Source of the DNA: Glandiceps talaboti
Taxonomy: Eukaryota; Hemichordata; Enteropneusta; Spengelidae
DNA: 64,000 nt
NCBI RefSeq assembly: GCF_964340395.1
Contig: NC_135563.1
Coordinates: 6,382,922 to 6,446,921 of the forward strand
Direction of reading: 5' to 3'
Below are positions 13,171 to 25,473 of this stretch, in pieces; within the stretch, counting starts at the first letter, position 1, and every line of letters starts with the position of its first letter. Below the pieces are notes generated by a model, which saw nothing but the letters and a program-made list of their open reading frames with translations, made no database searches and had not been told where the DNA came from. Position numbers and translations under genes: made by a program.

Positions 13171-15449
13171 TGGACGTGTGGTTTCACAAACAGCATCTTC
13201 ACACACATGCATCGGCAAGTCATGACACGCTAACCGTCGGACATTCCTGAGTTCTTCGAGAAAACGTAAGTATAAAAATTTCCAATCAAAGTTATAGAAA
13301 AATAGCAGAGCATAACTTCCCACAAGTAATACCAGTCCAGCTAATATCAAAAACGCGACATAAAGTACAATATAAAATTGAAAGTAATGTACATTTACAA
13401 CTAAATTACTCAAAATAAATAAAGTATTACTGAGGACGACATAGGTAAGATGTGACAGCAGGAAAAACACCCCTGTTTAAACAGACACTGATCATGCCAT
13501 AGTTGTAGAAATGGCTGTCTTTTCCATCATAAACCAGAAAACAATTACCCTACCCCACCCACATGTAATGCTTACAAAACAGGGTGACCCTGCTCATTGA
13601 AACATTGTACTGTACTGTACTGCACTGTACTGTACTGCACTGTTCTGTACTGTACTGTTCTATCCTATCCTGTCCTGTCCTGTATTGTACCTTCCGACAT
13701 GTCTGTCTCTTCTTTAAGAAAATGCAGCTGTTTCTTAGGCTATTAACATTCAATAGAGCGTAGCGTAGGGGAACCCCACAACCACCACCAGCTTCACATG
13801 TGACAATATTGCAACAAACCACTGAATACGTACCCTGGACAAAGTGACGAAGCCAGTGACTTGGACTAGACCAAACTAAAAGTAAAAACATACATAGCGG
13901 GGGCTATGAGGGAGTCTGTGTGGTGGTAGTTCATATTCGGGGTCAGTTGATGGAAATGACAGGTTGAGTGTTTACTTTTGTCGAGATGGATAGGACATTA
14001 TGAAGAGCGCCAGTTGCCAGGGTTATGTATACGATATACACTCTATGCAAAGTAATATGGTTGTGTTTGACAACCTGTTGGTCAGATCATATCAGATCAC
14101 CTGACCTTGTGAAATTTAGCTGAGTCAGACAACCTGGTGGGGTCCAGATCTAATTTTGACATTTCGATGGCGAAAGTAATTAGAGTCAAGATGGGTAGAT
14201 ATAAGTCCTCTAGTAGGGAACAGGTTAGGTGTTTTCAAATTAAGTGGGAAACAAAGACGGAGGAATGGTCTTACGACTTTAGCGCAGAAGGCCGTGGGAA
14301 AAAGTCTACCTCGGTTCCTGATATTGAGGCCGGGACTGAGCCAGTGTGATTACAATTACACGTGAAACAGCTGAAAATGGTATATTGAAATAGGTACTGA
14401 GTATGATTTTGTTGAATGAACGATCTGTCCAACAACAATGAATGCATACTTCGTAGGGACTGAGACTATAGAACTTGAGGAGATAGATACAAGTTCAATA
14501 TAAAAGGACAAGAACTTGCTCCCAATGAGGTTGAATTTAAAACCTTGTATTTCTACCTTTCGATTCGGCACAAAAGACCTTCGTCAGAATTTTAAAATGA
14601 ATAAAAATCACTGGATAACAAATAAAATGTAAAACATCTTGAAAAATAGGAAAGCGCAACTTTAAAAATGAAACTCGGTAAAAGGTAAGAATGAAACAGA
14701 AATCGCATGTAAACAGGACTAATAAAATGCCACAGTAAAACCCAAACCAGCGAAGTGACAATTTATAGTTTACAAAAAAGTTACTATGTAAAACCGAGGA
14801 TAAAATGTGGAAGGCAATAAAACTAAATGTTAAAACTTATGTCACAAATAACATTCATAATTTTAGTAAATTCAATATTTTAACTATGTCACATGTCCCA
14901 CTTAGACTGAAAGGTCAACAGATTCTCTCAAGGATATCGGATTCAGACCACAAGATTTCAAGCGTACTCGATCGAGTATGTGAGACGACAGTCTACATTT
15001 CATACATAACTAGAATTCGTATTGGTTATTTATCAATGTTTTTGAGAATAGTCTTTATATTGGGCATAGCAACTCCTCCTGAAGACTTAATATGGTTTAC
15101 ATTAATTATTCAGCCGCACACATGCGTTATGTAAATTTGGACTTTAATGACAATAAAGATAGATTACACTTGGAACTGGCCGGCAGCAAGCAGGTACTTC
15201 GGGGCAAGTTAAGTCAATGAACGAGGCATATGCTAAGTGCTTGCCATGGTTCGAGTGTAGACTTTGGCTTGAACATGAACCTGTCTGTAGTCTGAACTAA
15301 TTCCCTAAAGTTCAAGTGATACGAATATAGTTACATGATCTATCAGCTGAGTGCGAAGATCAACAAGTAACACTTACAATTAAAGAAGTTAAGTACTGTT
15401 GGCCGGGTTGAACAAAAGTGTAGTAAAGCGATGCTAGTATATATGTTGA
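13171..15449. other. No gene recognised
   Basis: Apart from the second TACTG block (13605-13690), only short ORFs without family signature. 14553-14600 on the minus strand carries CTGACGAAGG ... CCGAATCGAAAG, faintly like the CTGANGA ... GAAAC motif found near ends of some retroelements, but too diverged to call. Confidence 0.4.
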
Positions 15450-15555
15450 TAGTCTGTAAGGCACGCCGTGAAGGGGCGCCCTCACACATTGGCCAACCGT
15501 AAGAGGAGGCCGGTGAGGGTGGAACGGCACGACGTATCTTTAATCTTACAGTCTA
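15450..15555. mobile_element. MITE family A, copy 1
   Basis: About 106 bp bounded by TA, with inverted termini GTCTGTAAGGCACG and the inverse CTTACAGTC. The interior has GGGGCGCCCTCACACA. Members of this family elsewhere in the window share ends and size. Confidence 0.75.
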
Positions 15556-15947
15556 GTATGTTGACAGTGTAAACAGTTAAATGTTACCACAGTGTACATG
15601 TATATATGTAGTACATGTATACTAATTACTATCAGCTGAATCTACACTATGAAAAGGCTTGCTATTGGTTGTTAGGATTGCAGATTGCTCTTTCATTCTG
15701 ACTAGTAGTCGCTTTACATTTGTAATGGCTACTCAGTTGAGGCACTGTGATAAGGCACGTCAATCAAAACGATAAATCTATCACTGTGGTCTACATTTTG
15801 AATACTATTATTTTGGTAGGTTATGATTTTGGTGTTACTTGCATTGTAGGATAACTGTACAATTTAGAGATAGTTTGACATTACACAGGGGAGAGCCAGA
15901 GAAATAAGGAGGGGTGCCACTTTTTAAAAATAGCACCAATAGAGTTG

Positions 15948-17017
15948 TAGCACAACTGTATTTGGCTGTTGCTTTGGACATGACCTTGTAACTAGGCATA
16001 TTTGCAAACATTTTTTGAATCTTTATTAACTTGCCTACCCTTCCCACTTTTCATCTTTGCAATATAAACCATCATTTAGCTGTTACTATCGGAGTGGTCC
16101 TGTTGCTAGGCATATTTGCATACATTTTTAAATCTTTAGCTACTTACCTACACCCATTCCCTGTTGTTATCTTTGTAATATGCATCATCATTTCACTATT
16201 GCTAAGGGCACGGTCATGGTTGCTAGGGTCAATTGTATCAAAATGTTTTCAAAAATAATTGCACAATAATACCGCCAGAAACATCCCCACCAAGTTTCAA
16301 CACATTCACCATGCAGTTTCAAGATATAAGTTTTTGACCAAAAATTGAGATTCTTAGACCTAATTTGCATATCACTGAAGTGATCATCACGTTATGAATA
16401 CAGCTTCATTTACACATCCCCAGATGTATCACCATTAAATTTCAGCCGGACCTGCTCTGAGTTTGGGAACTATATATTTTTGACAAAAAAGACATTTTTA
16501 ACCCCATCATATCTTCATAATTCAACCTATCATGCATATCAGTGACGGGATCATCATGTCATGGACAATTTTTAATCTAAACTCCCCTAAGACTGCTCGC
16601 CCACCAAATTTCAGCCTAATCTGCTCAGTAGTTTTTTGACCAATAAGATACACTTTAGCCCTAATTTGCATCTCACTGATGGGATCATCATGTCATGAAC
16701 AATTCTTAATCTAAACACCCTTACGGATGTTCCAACCAATCATCAGATCGATCTGCTGAATAGTTATGGAGTTTAAGGGTTTTTTAAACCAAAAATCATA
16801 TTTTTTTACCCAAATCACATGCTGGTTCTAAGATCATTTTGATTTGAATAATTTCCCAACTAGACACCCAAGGTAATATACCCACCAAATATCATAGCAA
16901 TCGGTCCACTTGTTTTTTACTTTAAGTTGTTTACAAACACACACACATCCACATAGATAGACAGACACTTTGCCATGCTTATAGCACAACTGAAGCTAAT
17001 CAGTTCAGTTTGTGCTA
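15948..17017. mobile_element. Non-autonomous element of about 1.07 kb made of degenerate tandem units
   Basis: Left end TAGCACAACTG and right end CAGTTTGTGCTA are inverted. Inside are two units of about 125-150 bp carrying GTTGCTAGGCATATTTGCAT, then three or four units carrying CACCAAATTTCAGCC, TAATTTGCATATCACTGA and GATCATCATGTCATG. Near the right end is a hairpin of AGCACAACTGAAG with its complement, preceded by ACACAC and AGAC runs. No coding capacity. Confidence 0.55.
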
Positions 17018-17255
17018 AAAATCGAATCTTGAGAAGGACGACATTTTAGAAAATTGGATTAATTTTCACTTTGACCATATGTATTACCTAGCTTTGCATT
17101 ATTTTGTGGTTTTGGCATCCCACCAATTACACCATTCCACATCCCGTTGCTGCCACATCTAACCACTGACCGTTAGGGACTGATCAGTTTGTTTTGATGG
17201 GGGTTGGGTTGATGGATAGTGGGGGTGGGGGCAGATCTTTGATCTGTGGGTGTAT

Positions 17256-17331
17256 GTTTGTATGTAATGTATGTATGTATGTATGTATGTATGTATGTAT
17301 GTATGTATGTATGTATGTATGTATGTATGTA
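17256..17331. repeat. (TATG)n microsatellite
   Basis: Nearly pure run of about 19 TATG tetramers. A like tract is at 1778-1842. Surrounding ORFs reading CMYV or HTYI repeats are artefacts. Confidence 0.95.
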
Positions 17332-18388
17332 CACATCTGTGTGCACATGAATGCATGTGTGCAGTGCATATATTCAAAAAAGATCAATCGCAAACAATCT
17401 GTTATCACCAGACCACTCTCTTGTGCAGACATAATCGGATACAATTTTGACATTTTATTTTGCTTTAATGTATAACTCGAATGACATGGGTCACAATTGC
17501 CTTCAACACATTAATAAACTTTGGCGTTAGCCAATCTCATCTTCAAGTTGCAAATAATTTACAACATACAAGCAGTCCATGCAGGTACTATTCAGCTACT
17601 GTTTGACTTGACAATCCCTCCAGAATAACTGTATGCTACTTACAGGGGTCAATGTGAAGCTAATTACAAGGTTGCCACTGAGTAGAAAACATAAGTATAC
17701 TTTATCACTCATTAGCAATACAGCCAACAGATGGGCTTGTTTCCTAACCAATCAGGAAGAACCTTATAAAGTACTTCACATCTGCTGACAGATAGCTACT
17801 CATCTAATTTGAATACACTCTGAATGCTAATTATCTCATGCATATGCAAAATGGAAGAAACACCCTCGACTAAATATAGATTACAAAGTGATACACTAAA
17901 TAGGCGACATGCTCCTTTAACGCTAAGTGAGACATTTGGGGTACAAACTGAAGAATTTACATCTCCCAAGTTTTTGTCACTATTTCTGATGAAGTCAAGT
18001 TGCGTGAAATATGTCTTTCATGATTTCGTATAGAGAGTTGTAGCGGCCATGGTCATCATGAGCTTAATGTCTGCATGTGACTTCCATTCTTGCCTTTGTG
18101 TAAATATGAACATGCTAAAAGTATCACAACAAATACAAATTGCACAACAGCTGCATAAGTTAAACACTCTGATCTCAATAAAATGATTGAAGTACCGTAT
18201 GTATAGCATCACTGATGCAAGGACTAAAAATATAACTTAAAAATTAGTTGACTTGAAAGTTGAAAATATATACTATTATGGCAGGAAATGTGCACAAACT
18301 GACAATCCAACAATATGATTTTGTTGGATAGAAATATACACATCTCATTAAGATAACATAAAAATAAATTATATGACAATTGCGGCAG
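17332..18388. other. No gene recognised
   Basis: AT-rich unique-looking DNA with short ORFs lacking motifs. A partial relative of the following minisatellite appears near 18276. Confidence 0.4.
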
Positions 18389-18700
18389 GAAATGTACACT
18401 TACAAAGTCACTTGAAATTGACAATAGCTATACTACAAAGAAATGTACACTTACAAAGTCACTTGAAATTGACAACAGCTATACTACAAAGACATGTACA
18501 CTTACAAAGTCACTTGAAATTGACAACAGCTATACTACAAAGAAATGTACACTTACAAAGTCACTTGAAATTGACAACAGCTATACTACAAAGAAATGTA
18601 CACTTACAAAGTCACTTGAAATTGACAACAGCTATACTACAAGAAATGTACACTTACAAAGTCACTTGAAATTGACAACAGCTATACTACAAGAAATGTA
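18389..18700. repeat. 51-bp minisatellite, about six copies
   Basis: Unit of 51 bp (50 in the last copies) that starts GAAATGTACACTTACAAAGT and continues with CACTTGAAATTGACAACAGC and TATACTACAAA. Copies are almost identical. As 51 is a multiple of three it keeps an ORF open (18373-18669), which has no start context or family match. Confidence 0.95.
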
Positions 18701-18972
18701 CATTTCAAAAATATTCTCACATGAAATTGGCTAGTAAATACTTTGATTGTCATGAGAAATATACAACACATACAAATATTCTTACTCAAAACTGACAACA
18801 TGGTTGCTAGAATATGAAATGTACACAGATGTAAATAACACAAAATGACAATATCCATGTATGGGAATGTCGATACTGCATGTAAGTATGGAAAGTCACT
18901 ATAGTCAGCTAAACATTTATGGAATGTCATGGCAACAGATATTATTTATTTGAGATAGTGGCACAGCATTGT

Positions 18973-19077
18973 TAGACTGTAACATACACCATATTGTTAC
19001 ACCCTCATTGACTTCTCTTCAGAGAGAGGGGTAGGCCAATGAGTGACAGCGCCCCCACGTGGTATACCTTACAGATT
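18973..19077. mobile_element. MITE family A, copy 2
   Basis: Starts TAGACTGTAACATACACC and ends GTATACCTTACAGATT; the interior has GGGGTAGGCCAATGAGTGAC and GCGCCCCC, as in the copy at 59523-59622. Confidence 0.65.
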
Positions 19078-19192
19078 CCAGTACTGCATACAGTTCATGC
19101 AATCCAACTATTTTGTTTACTCTATTGTAGTGAACTTGACTTTCTTCTTGTCCATCCTTTAATAACCATATTGCAAGTTCACTGCTTGCACA

Positions 19193-19546
19193 TTAAAGTG
19201 GCCATAACGATGAGGATTTGGTATATATTTTTGTGATTTTATTTTACAAACCAATTTTATTATGGCTTCCTACTTGGAAAATCGATGTGAAACAACAAAG
19301 ACCAAGTTTGTGTTTGAAACTCAATACATTTCAAAAAGCTAAAAATGTGTCAAAAGTTTGTTATTGTACATACAATAAAAAACATTGTACACATTTATTA
19401 TGTTTTTGCAATGTATCGAGCTACAAACACAGACTTGGCATATATTCATTCACATTGATTTTTCAAGTAGGAAGCCATGATAAAATTGATTTATAAATTA
19501 AATGTCCGATGTAAATACCAAACCCTCATCCTTATGGCCACTTTAA
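19193..19546. mobile_element. Fold-back MITE family C, copy 1
   Basis: 354 bp between TTAA motifs. The end TTAAAGTGGCCATA is the inverse of TATGGCCACTTTAA. The arms pair for well over 100 bp (GGCTTCCTACTTGGAAAATC with its inverse on the right). Second copy at 45171-45553. Confidence 0.8.
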
Positions 19547-20063
19547 AAGTCCAATAAAAATTCAATGCTACATGTCAGTGTGTGAAACTTGTCCTAATAA
19601 AGGTGACAGAATGAACACACATTTAGTATTTCAAAATACACAGGCATGGTAAAATAATTATTTCAGAGAATTGCACGTTCATTTAAAAAACAAAGACATG
19701 GTCTAGAATTATTTCAGGAATTGCACATTTTTTCAAAATAATGTGAAATGTAATTGTTGTTTCTTGATCTTGTGACCTACCACATTGTTTATAAGCACAA
19801 GTTTTTTATGGAATATTTGCAAACTAGGACAGACACAAACTAAAGCTATTGTTGTTGCATGTGGCTGATTACAAAAGTGGGTGATTGCAGCTGCTAGCAG
19901 TACCATGGTGATGTGGATATAATCACCCTGTAATCAAGTTAACATAAACACTGAATGTTCAGCCACTTGAGAAAATTTACTATCAGAGACACCACACTAC
20001 TGAGAGTGTATTTATATTAATATTCATTTGATAGCTTATATCAACATCTTGCAATAATAGTAC

Positions 20064-20569
20064 CTTTAGCCTCAATCTGATTAAAATCTGATGTGGTGAA
20101 AGCAGCTAGATGTCTTTATTTACCTCTATTCCCATCGTTTTGTGTCGTTTGTTTTGTTCCAGGTGATCGGCGCCTTCCCACATCTGACCCTGTTTAATAG
20201 AAAATCTTGTTTGAATCTCAAGGATCTTGAAAGGTTTCTTCAACTAATCAGCACACTTCTTTCAAAATCGTTCAGAGAGATGGCACCGCCACTGACAGGT
20301 TGTGTTGTCAATGCAATATTCTGTGTGTATGTTTGTTTTTCATTTTTTCAATTTCTCCAATGTGCACAGCTGCCAACATAACGCTCATCCTGATTGGCTA
20401 CTCAAAAGCGCAAGATCCAAACAAGATTTTCTATTACACAGGGTCAGTGTGGGAAGGCGGCGATCACATGGAACAAAACAAACGACACAAAATGATGGAA
20501 ATAAAGGTAAATAATAAAGCCATCTAGCCACTTTCAACACATCAGATTTTAATCAGATTGCTTTAGCCT
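20064..20569. mobile_element. Fold-back element family B (Mutator-like), copy 1
   Basis: Element 20073-20560 (488 bp) begins CAATCTGATTAAAATC and ends with its inverse. The arms are roughly 120 bp and pair through GTCGTTTGTTTTGTTCCA and AGGGTCAG-type segments. A perfect 9-bp direct repeat CTTTAGCCT flanks it (20064-20072 and 20561-20569). Short ORFs inside are not genes. Confidence 0.88.
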
Positions 20570-23500
20570 GTGTCTGTGTCAGCTTGCTGATTGTTCATCT
20601 CCCATTGTAGTACCAAATGTGACCAATTACGACAAATATCTTTATAATCTCATGCTTATTACTACAGTAGGTGTATTTTATGATCACAAGGTCACAAAAT
20701 ATATTTCATGACATTTCACAAAACAAGTACACATGTATGACAATATAACACTGTAATGTAAGAATTCCATGCAAATAGTAATTGTCATTGTAGTTTGTCA
20801 TGTTAAACTAAGAAAGCTAAAACTTACACTTAAATATCTATATCACTTCCCTAAAATGTTGAAATGTCTTGCCTGTGGCATCTATGAAGTATCACTTCTA
20901 ACATTTACTGTGTTAGGTTTGATACTACCAAAACTAAGAGAGTATAGAATTTCAAATAATCGGCACGGTGTTTTTTGCATCTAACACACAGCTTTTAGTT
21001 ACCAATTACAGAGATATACAGACACTGACAGTGTGCAAGCATGACGGTAAAATAAAACATTTATCTCACTGTGAACATGAATCAACATTGATCAGTTGAG
21101 ACACTGAAAGTTCAAACACTAATTCAAATTAAAACCATGTTCTCAGTGAGATAATATGTATTATTTTAAGTGTGTTTGGCTCTCAGTGTCCGTATTTTGT
21201 TAATGTATTTTGTAACAAAAATTGTTTACTTAGACGGGAAAACACCATGTTGCCAAATGCTATACTGTCTTAATTTTGGTAGTAGTTGTGGTATGAGTCT
21301 ATTACATATTGACCAGACTTGTAAAGTTGGGGTTTGTTTTTTTTCTCCCCCATATTTCAGTGATTTTTATAAGCTATATTGAATGACAAGTGAAATCTCA
21401 CATGACCATGAAATCAAATCTCATATGACTACATAACAGTATTAGCCAAAATCCTGACTTGACATCCTCATGATCTTGGTGATCATCACAACCTTTTCAA
21501 AAGATAGCGTCTAGTTTGAATACATTATGGTCACTATTTCACATGCAAAAAATACAAATTTTTTAAAATTATTCACAAAGGATAATTTATAGTGACGTTA
21601 TAAGATAAATATCATTTAACAATAATTTCTACAAAAGCCTTCAGAATTAATGATATTCATATGTCTTATTCCTCCATCGTATACATGTACTGACGTTTCT
21701 GTATACTTGTATTCCGCACCAAAAAAAAATCAGGTCCCCAATGGCTCCCAATGCAATCACGATTTCAACCTGTTATTGTACAACATATGTATTCAACTGA
21801 TTCCCAATTAATGTGTACAGTACGTGTCTGATCATTAGTATTTTTAACAATTCTATGTGAATATATTGTTCACTGTCTGATCAAAAAATTGAAATCCCAG
21901 TTACAGCTTATACAGCTTTCAAAGAGGACAACGGTTTGTGATAATGTTGCAGTAATAAAATTTCGACGGGGGAAAAAAAAGGCAGGTAATTCAAAACATA
22001 AGTCAGCCATTGTGTACATGTAAATCATCTTATCATACCATGAAAATAATAACATTTCTAATTGATAGTAACACACTGATAAAAAGACCTGTCAATCAAG
22101 CCCATTGTACGAAAAAGGTCAGAGGTCAAATGTTCATGGATTTCAATATTTCTTATGTTAACTTGTAGGAATTCTCATTTGATATTATGGCATCATTTAT
22201 GTGTTACCAATTACTACTGTCACCTCCTCAATACAGCAATCATTTGAAAATCTTTGGATCGAAAACAAAAAATCAAACATAACAGGCTGAATTGGTTAAG
22301 TCATAGCAACTGACACATACATTGTAAATAATTACAAACTGCAAAGAGTTCAAATATTATGTAAATACAATATACTGCTGAAAATTTAATAAAATTGTGC
22401 TCAACACTAAAATTTTCATAGTTGATTTTATCAACTATACTGTTAACAGCCAGTAAAATACATGATTTTTTTTCTAAGATCTTGTATGTACTTTAAGAAG
22501 ATAACACTGGCATAAAATATTTTTCTGTTATTCATCTAAAAGCAAACCTGAAGCTTGTGTGTCTTTTGCATTAAATAACATCTTTGAATACAAAAATAAA
22601 ACAAACACCTACACAATTGGATTTACTAAATACATCAACGTCACATTGCACAATCTAGTACAGCCTGTATCATAAGGCATTTCTACGTGAGCGAACACTA
22701 ATTGAATTCAATTTACTTGAATGTTATTCTGTGAATACATCTCTCATATGCAGAACTATAACCTGATCGCAATACTGAAATTACTTGAGATTATTTCAGT
22801 ATGCAAAAAAATTAAAATATGATTTCAAAATCACAGACATTGTTAGTTTTGTTATGGAAATTGTCAAGACATTCAAGAAACAGCATAAAACACTACTATC
22901 TATGTTTCTACTGGGTGATTCATTTTTTTCCCTTTTCATGGCCTCAGTCGATAATCAGATTCTAAGATGAGGACCATATCTTTATCTATCACTTTATAAA
23001 ATAATACATCGGGGTCAAACTCTGATTTACGAAAATAATCTATATACACATTCTCTTTACTCTATCCGATACGTCTAGTCTGGTCAATTTCAGTACACAA
23101 AATCTGTCATTTTCTCTTTTCTCCGTTCTCGATTTGGATAATTCATGCACCAAGCACTAATATATTCTGAGATGTTGTCAACTGCTTGATAATTTATGCA
23201 GTAGACTCTTAAATCTATTCCGTTGCATTTCAATTATTCTTGTGACTTCAGGTCACTCTCATTTCAATCCTCCTGTATTATTTCTATTCATGACTACACT
23301 GATTTGGATATATTGAAGACTGATTAAGGAACAGAATTATTTCATACTGTATGGAGATGTGAATTTCAACCGCTGCTTTGCAAGAATAAAATTAGCATAT
23401 GAAATGTTATTATTTCTAATTTTACACTACCTCACTATAAAGTCACGTCAGGACATGGTATAGGTGATTAAATCATCTATATTCTATCAACTAATACATC

Positions 23501-23844
23501 CTTGAGGAATCTAATCTAACTATAGATTTAATTATAATACTAAAATACAAAATAGTATTGATTGATTTAATTTTAGAAATTATGTCAATTTTTATTTCCG
23601 ATTCTAAACTTGCAAATATTTGTCATCCTAAATAGTGATTCATGAATATAATCAATTTTCTATTTCTTTAGTTCTCTGATTAGACAGGAAATACCATATC
23701 TTTATGGCATTATTACTATGACGACAAGTAATGTCTCAATTGTCATCACAGTTCACATGAAAATCATTTGGAATTGATTTTTTTTTTATCATATTGCAAT
23801 CTGCAATTTCTTGATGTAGTGATGAAAATATCAACTGGCTACTT
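20570..23844. other. No gene recognised; could include TRIM-NHL 3' UTR
   Basis: Very AT-rich, with only short ORFs and no clear repeat. It lies downstream of the minus-strand TRIM gene, which could have a long 3' UTR, but nothing in the sequence fixes its end. Confidence 0.35.
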
Positions 23845-24775
23845 TGCTATGTACAGTGTAGCCATGTATCAGCTATTTTGATACAATGTAGCCATATAAC
23901 CAGCTATTTTGCTACAATGTAGCCTAGTATTCAAACTATTTTAATACAATGTGTCCATGTACTCAACTATTTTGATACAATGTAGCAATGTATCAGCTAT
24001 TCTGATAAATGATAGATACATATTGACCATCTTGGGATGTATCAACTGATGATATAAGGTAGCAATTAATGTATCAATTATCTTGATACAGTGTAGCTAC
24101 ATATTCACTATGTTCAATATCAACCATCATGATATAATGTAGCTAAAATGCACTGACTTCATGGTATCTATACATCAACTATGTTGATGTTAAGTATATC
24201 TATGTATTGACTTGATAGTGGTAGCAATGCATAGTATCAACTATATTGATACAATGTTGCTATGTTTAATATGTACTAACTACTTTGATGTAGCTATGTA
24301 CCAACTATTTTGGTACAATGTAGCTACATACTAACTATGTTGCTGTAGCTACATTGTACGTATCTACTACTACTTTGATATAATGTAGCTAGGTATTGAC
24401 TCTATTGCTGTAGCTATGCATCAACCATCATGACACAATGTAGCTATGGATTAACTATATGTTGATGCAAATGCATATGGACTGTGTATAGCTTTGTATC
24501 AACTATATTGATATAATGTAGCTATGTATTGACAATGTTGATGTAGCTAAGTATCAACTATTATGATACAATGTAGCTACATTTTTGTATGTATTGACTA
24601 TGTTGGTATAGCTATGTATCAACTATTTTGATAAAATGTAGCTATGTACCGGTATCAACTGTTATGATACAATATAGCTATATAAACCACCATGATACAA
24701 TGTAGCTATGCATAGACTTGATGTAACTATGTATCAACCACCATGACACAATGTAGATAACAGCTACTTTTGAAA
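23845..24775. repeat. Degenerate self-complementary array, about 30-35-bp unit
   Basis: Roughly 900 bp of variants of ATACAATGTAGCTATGTATC followed by AACTATTTTG. Each unit contains TTGATAC and GTATCAA, so units can fold on themselves or pair with others. Variation is high, suggesting age. Confidence 0.8.
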
Positions 24776-25473
24776 GTATGCTATCAAATATATTGATGTA
24801 CATTCAGTGAGTTGGTAATCTTTATGTACATTTTTGCTAACTATAACCTATCTTGACAATACATCACATTATAGCAATCTGCCTAAAACATTTCAATATA
24901 TGCTATTTATGAGTCATAACACATGTTTGGAATTTGTAGAATTTCATTAATCAGGCATATGAAATCTCTGTCGTGAGTGACGAATACTTTCCTACTCATA
25001 TTTAGATGAGACAGCCAAACTGTAAGTACAATTACTTACATGTTTGTATCAATGACACCGCTACTGTTATCAATCAGGGAATGCATTCATTGCTGACAAA
25101 ATGTGTGACAATACTGATAAGTGAGAGGATATGGGTAAAACTTACACATTACTCTAAATGTTGGGTGTCGCTGTGATTGAGATTTTTGACTTCATCATTA
25201 GTTCTCAATAGCAGTCTTAGACCTTCATACTTTGACTCATTCTTATCACTATTATCACGTAGTGGAACCATTCAGATTTGTCTTGGGCGCTGACTTGATA
25301 ATGAGAACATCAGATTATTGAATCATCTTTTTCCATATTTGGGCATGTACTGATGATGGAGAGGAGTGATGGGATTGCTTAGTGTTGTTGGTTTGTACAG
25401 TACCTGTATTGTCCACCTTGACTCTTGATATTTGTTCATGTGTTCAGTCGGGAGATCTTTGTGACAGTTCTAT
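24776..25473 (-). other. Probable proximal 3' UTR of the TRIM-NHL gene
   Basis: Directly downstream of the stop codon at 25474; no ORF or repeat recognised. Confidence 0.4.

Noticed and set aside
12764-13891. Overlapping ORFs up to 192 codons around 13 kb
   Set aside because: Their length comes from (TACTG)n; peptides are low-complexity and no splice or start context supports them.
14137-14349. 70-codon ORF with charged peptide
   Set aside because: No recognisable motif and no neighbouring exon; too short to call.
14553-14600. Hammerhead-like CTGACGA ... CGAAAG motif on the minus strand
   Set aside because: The second core segment is diverged and stem II pairs poorly; without a covariance-model search I cannot support it.
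18389-18700. Regular array reminiscent of a CRISPR
   Set aside because: Units are contiguous with no unique spacers, and the DNA is eukaryotic.
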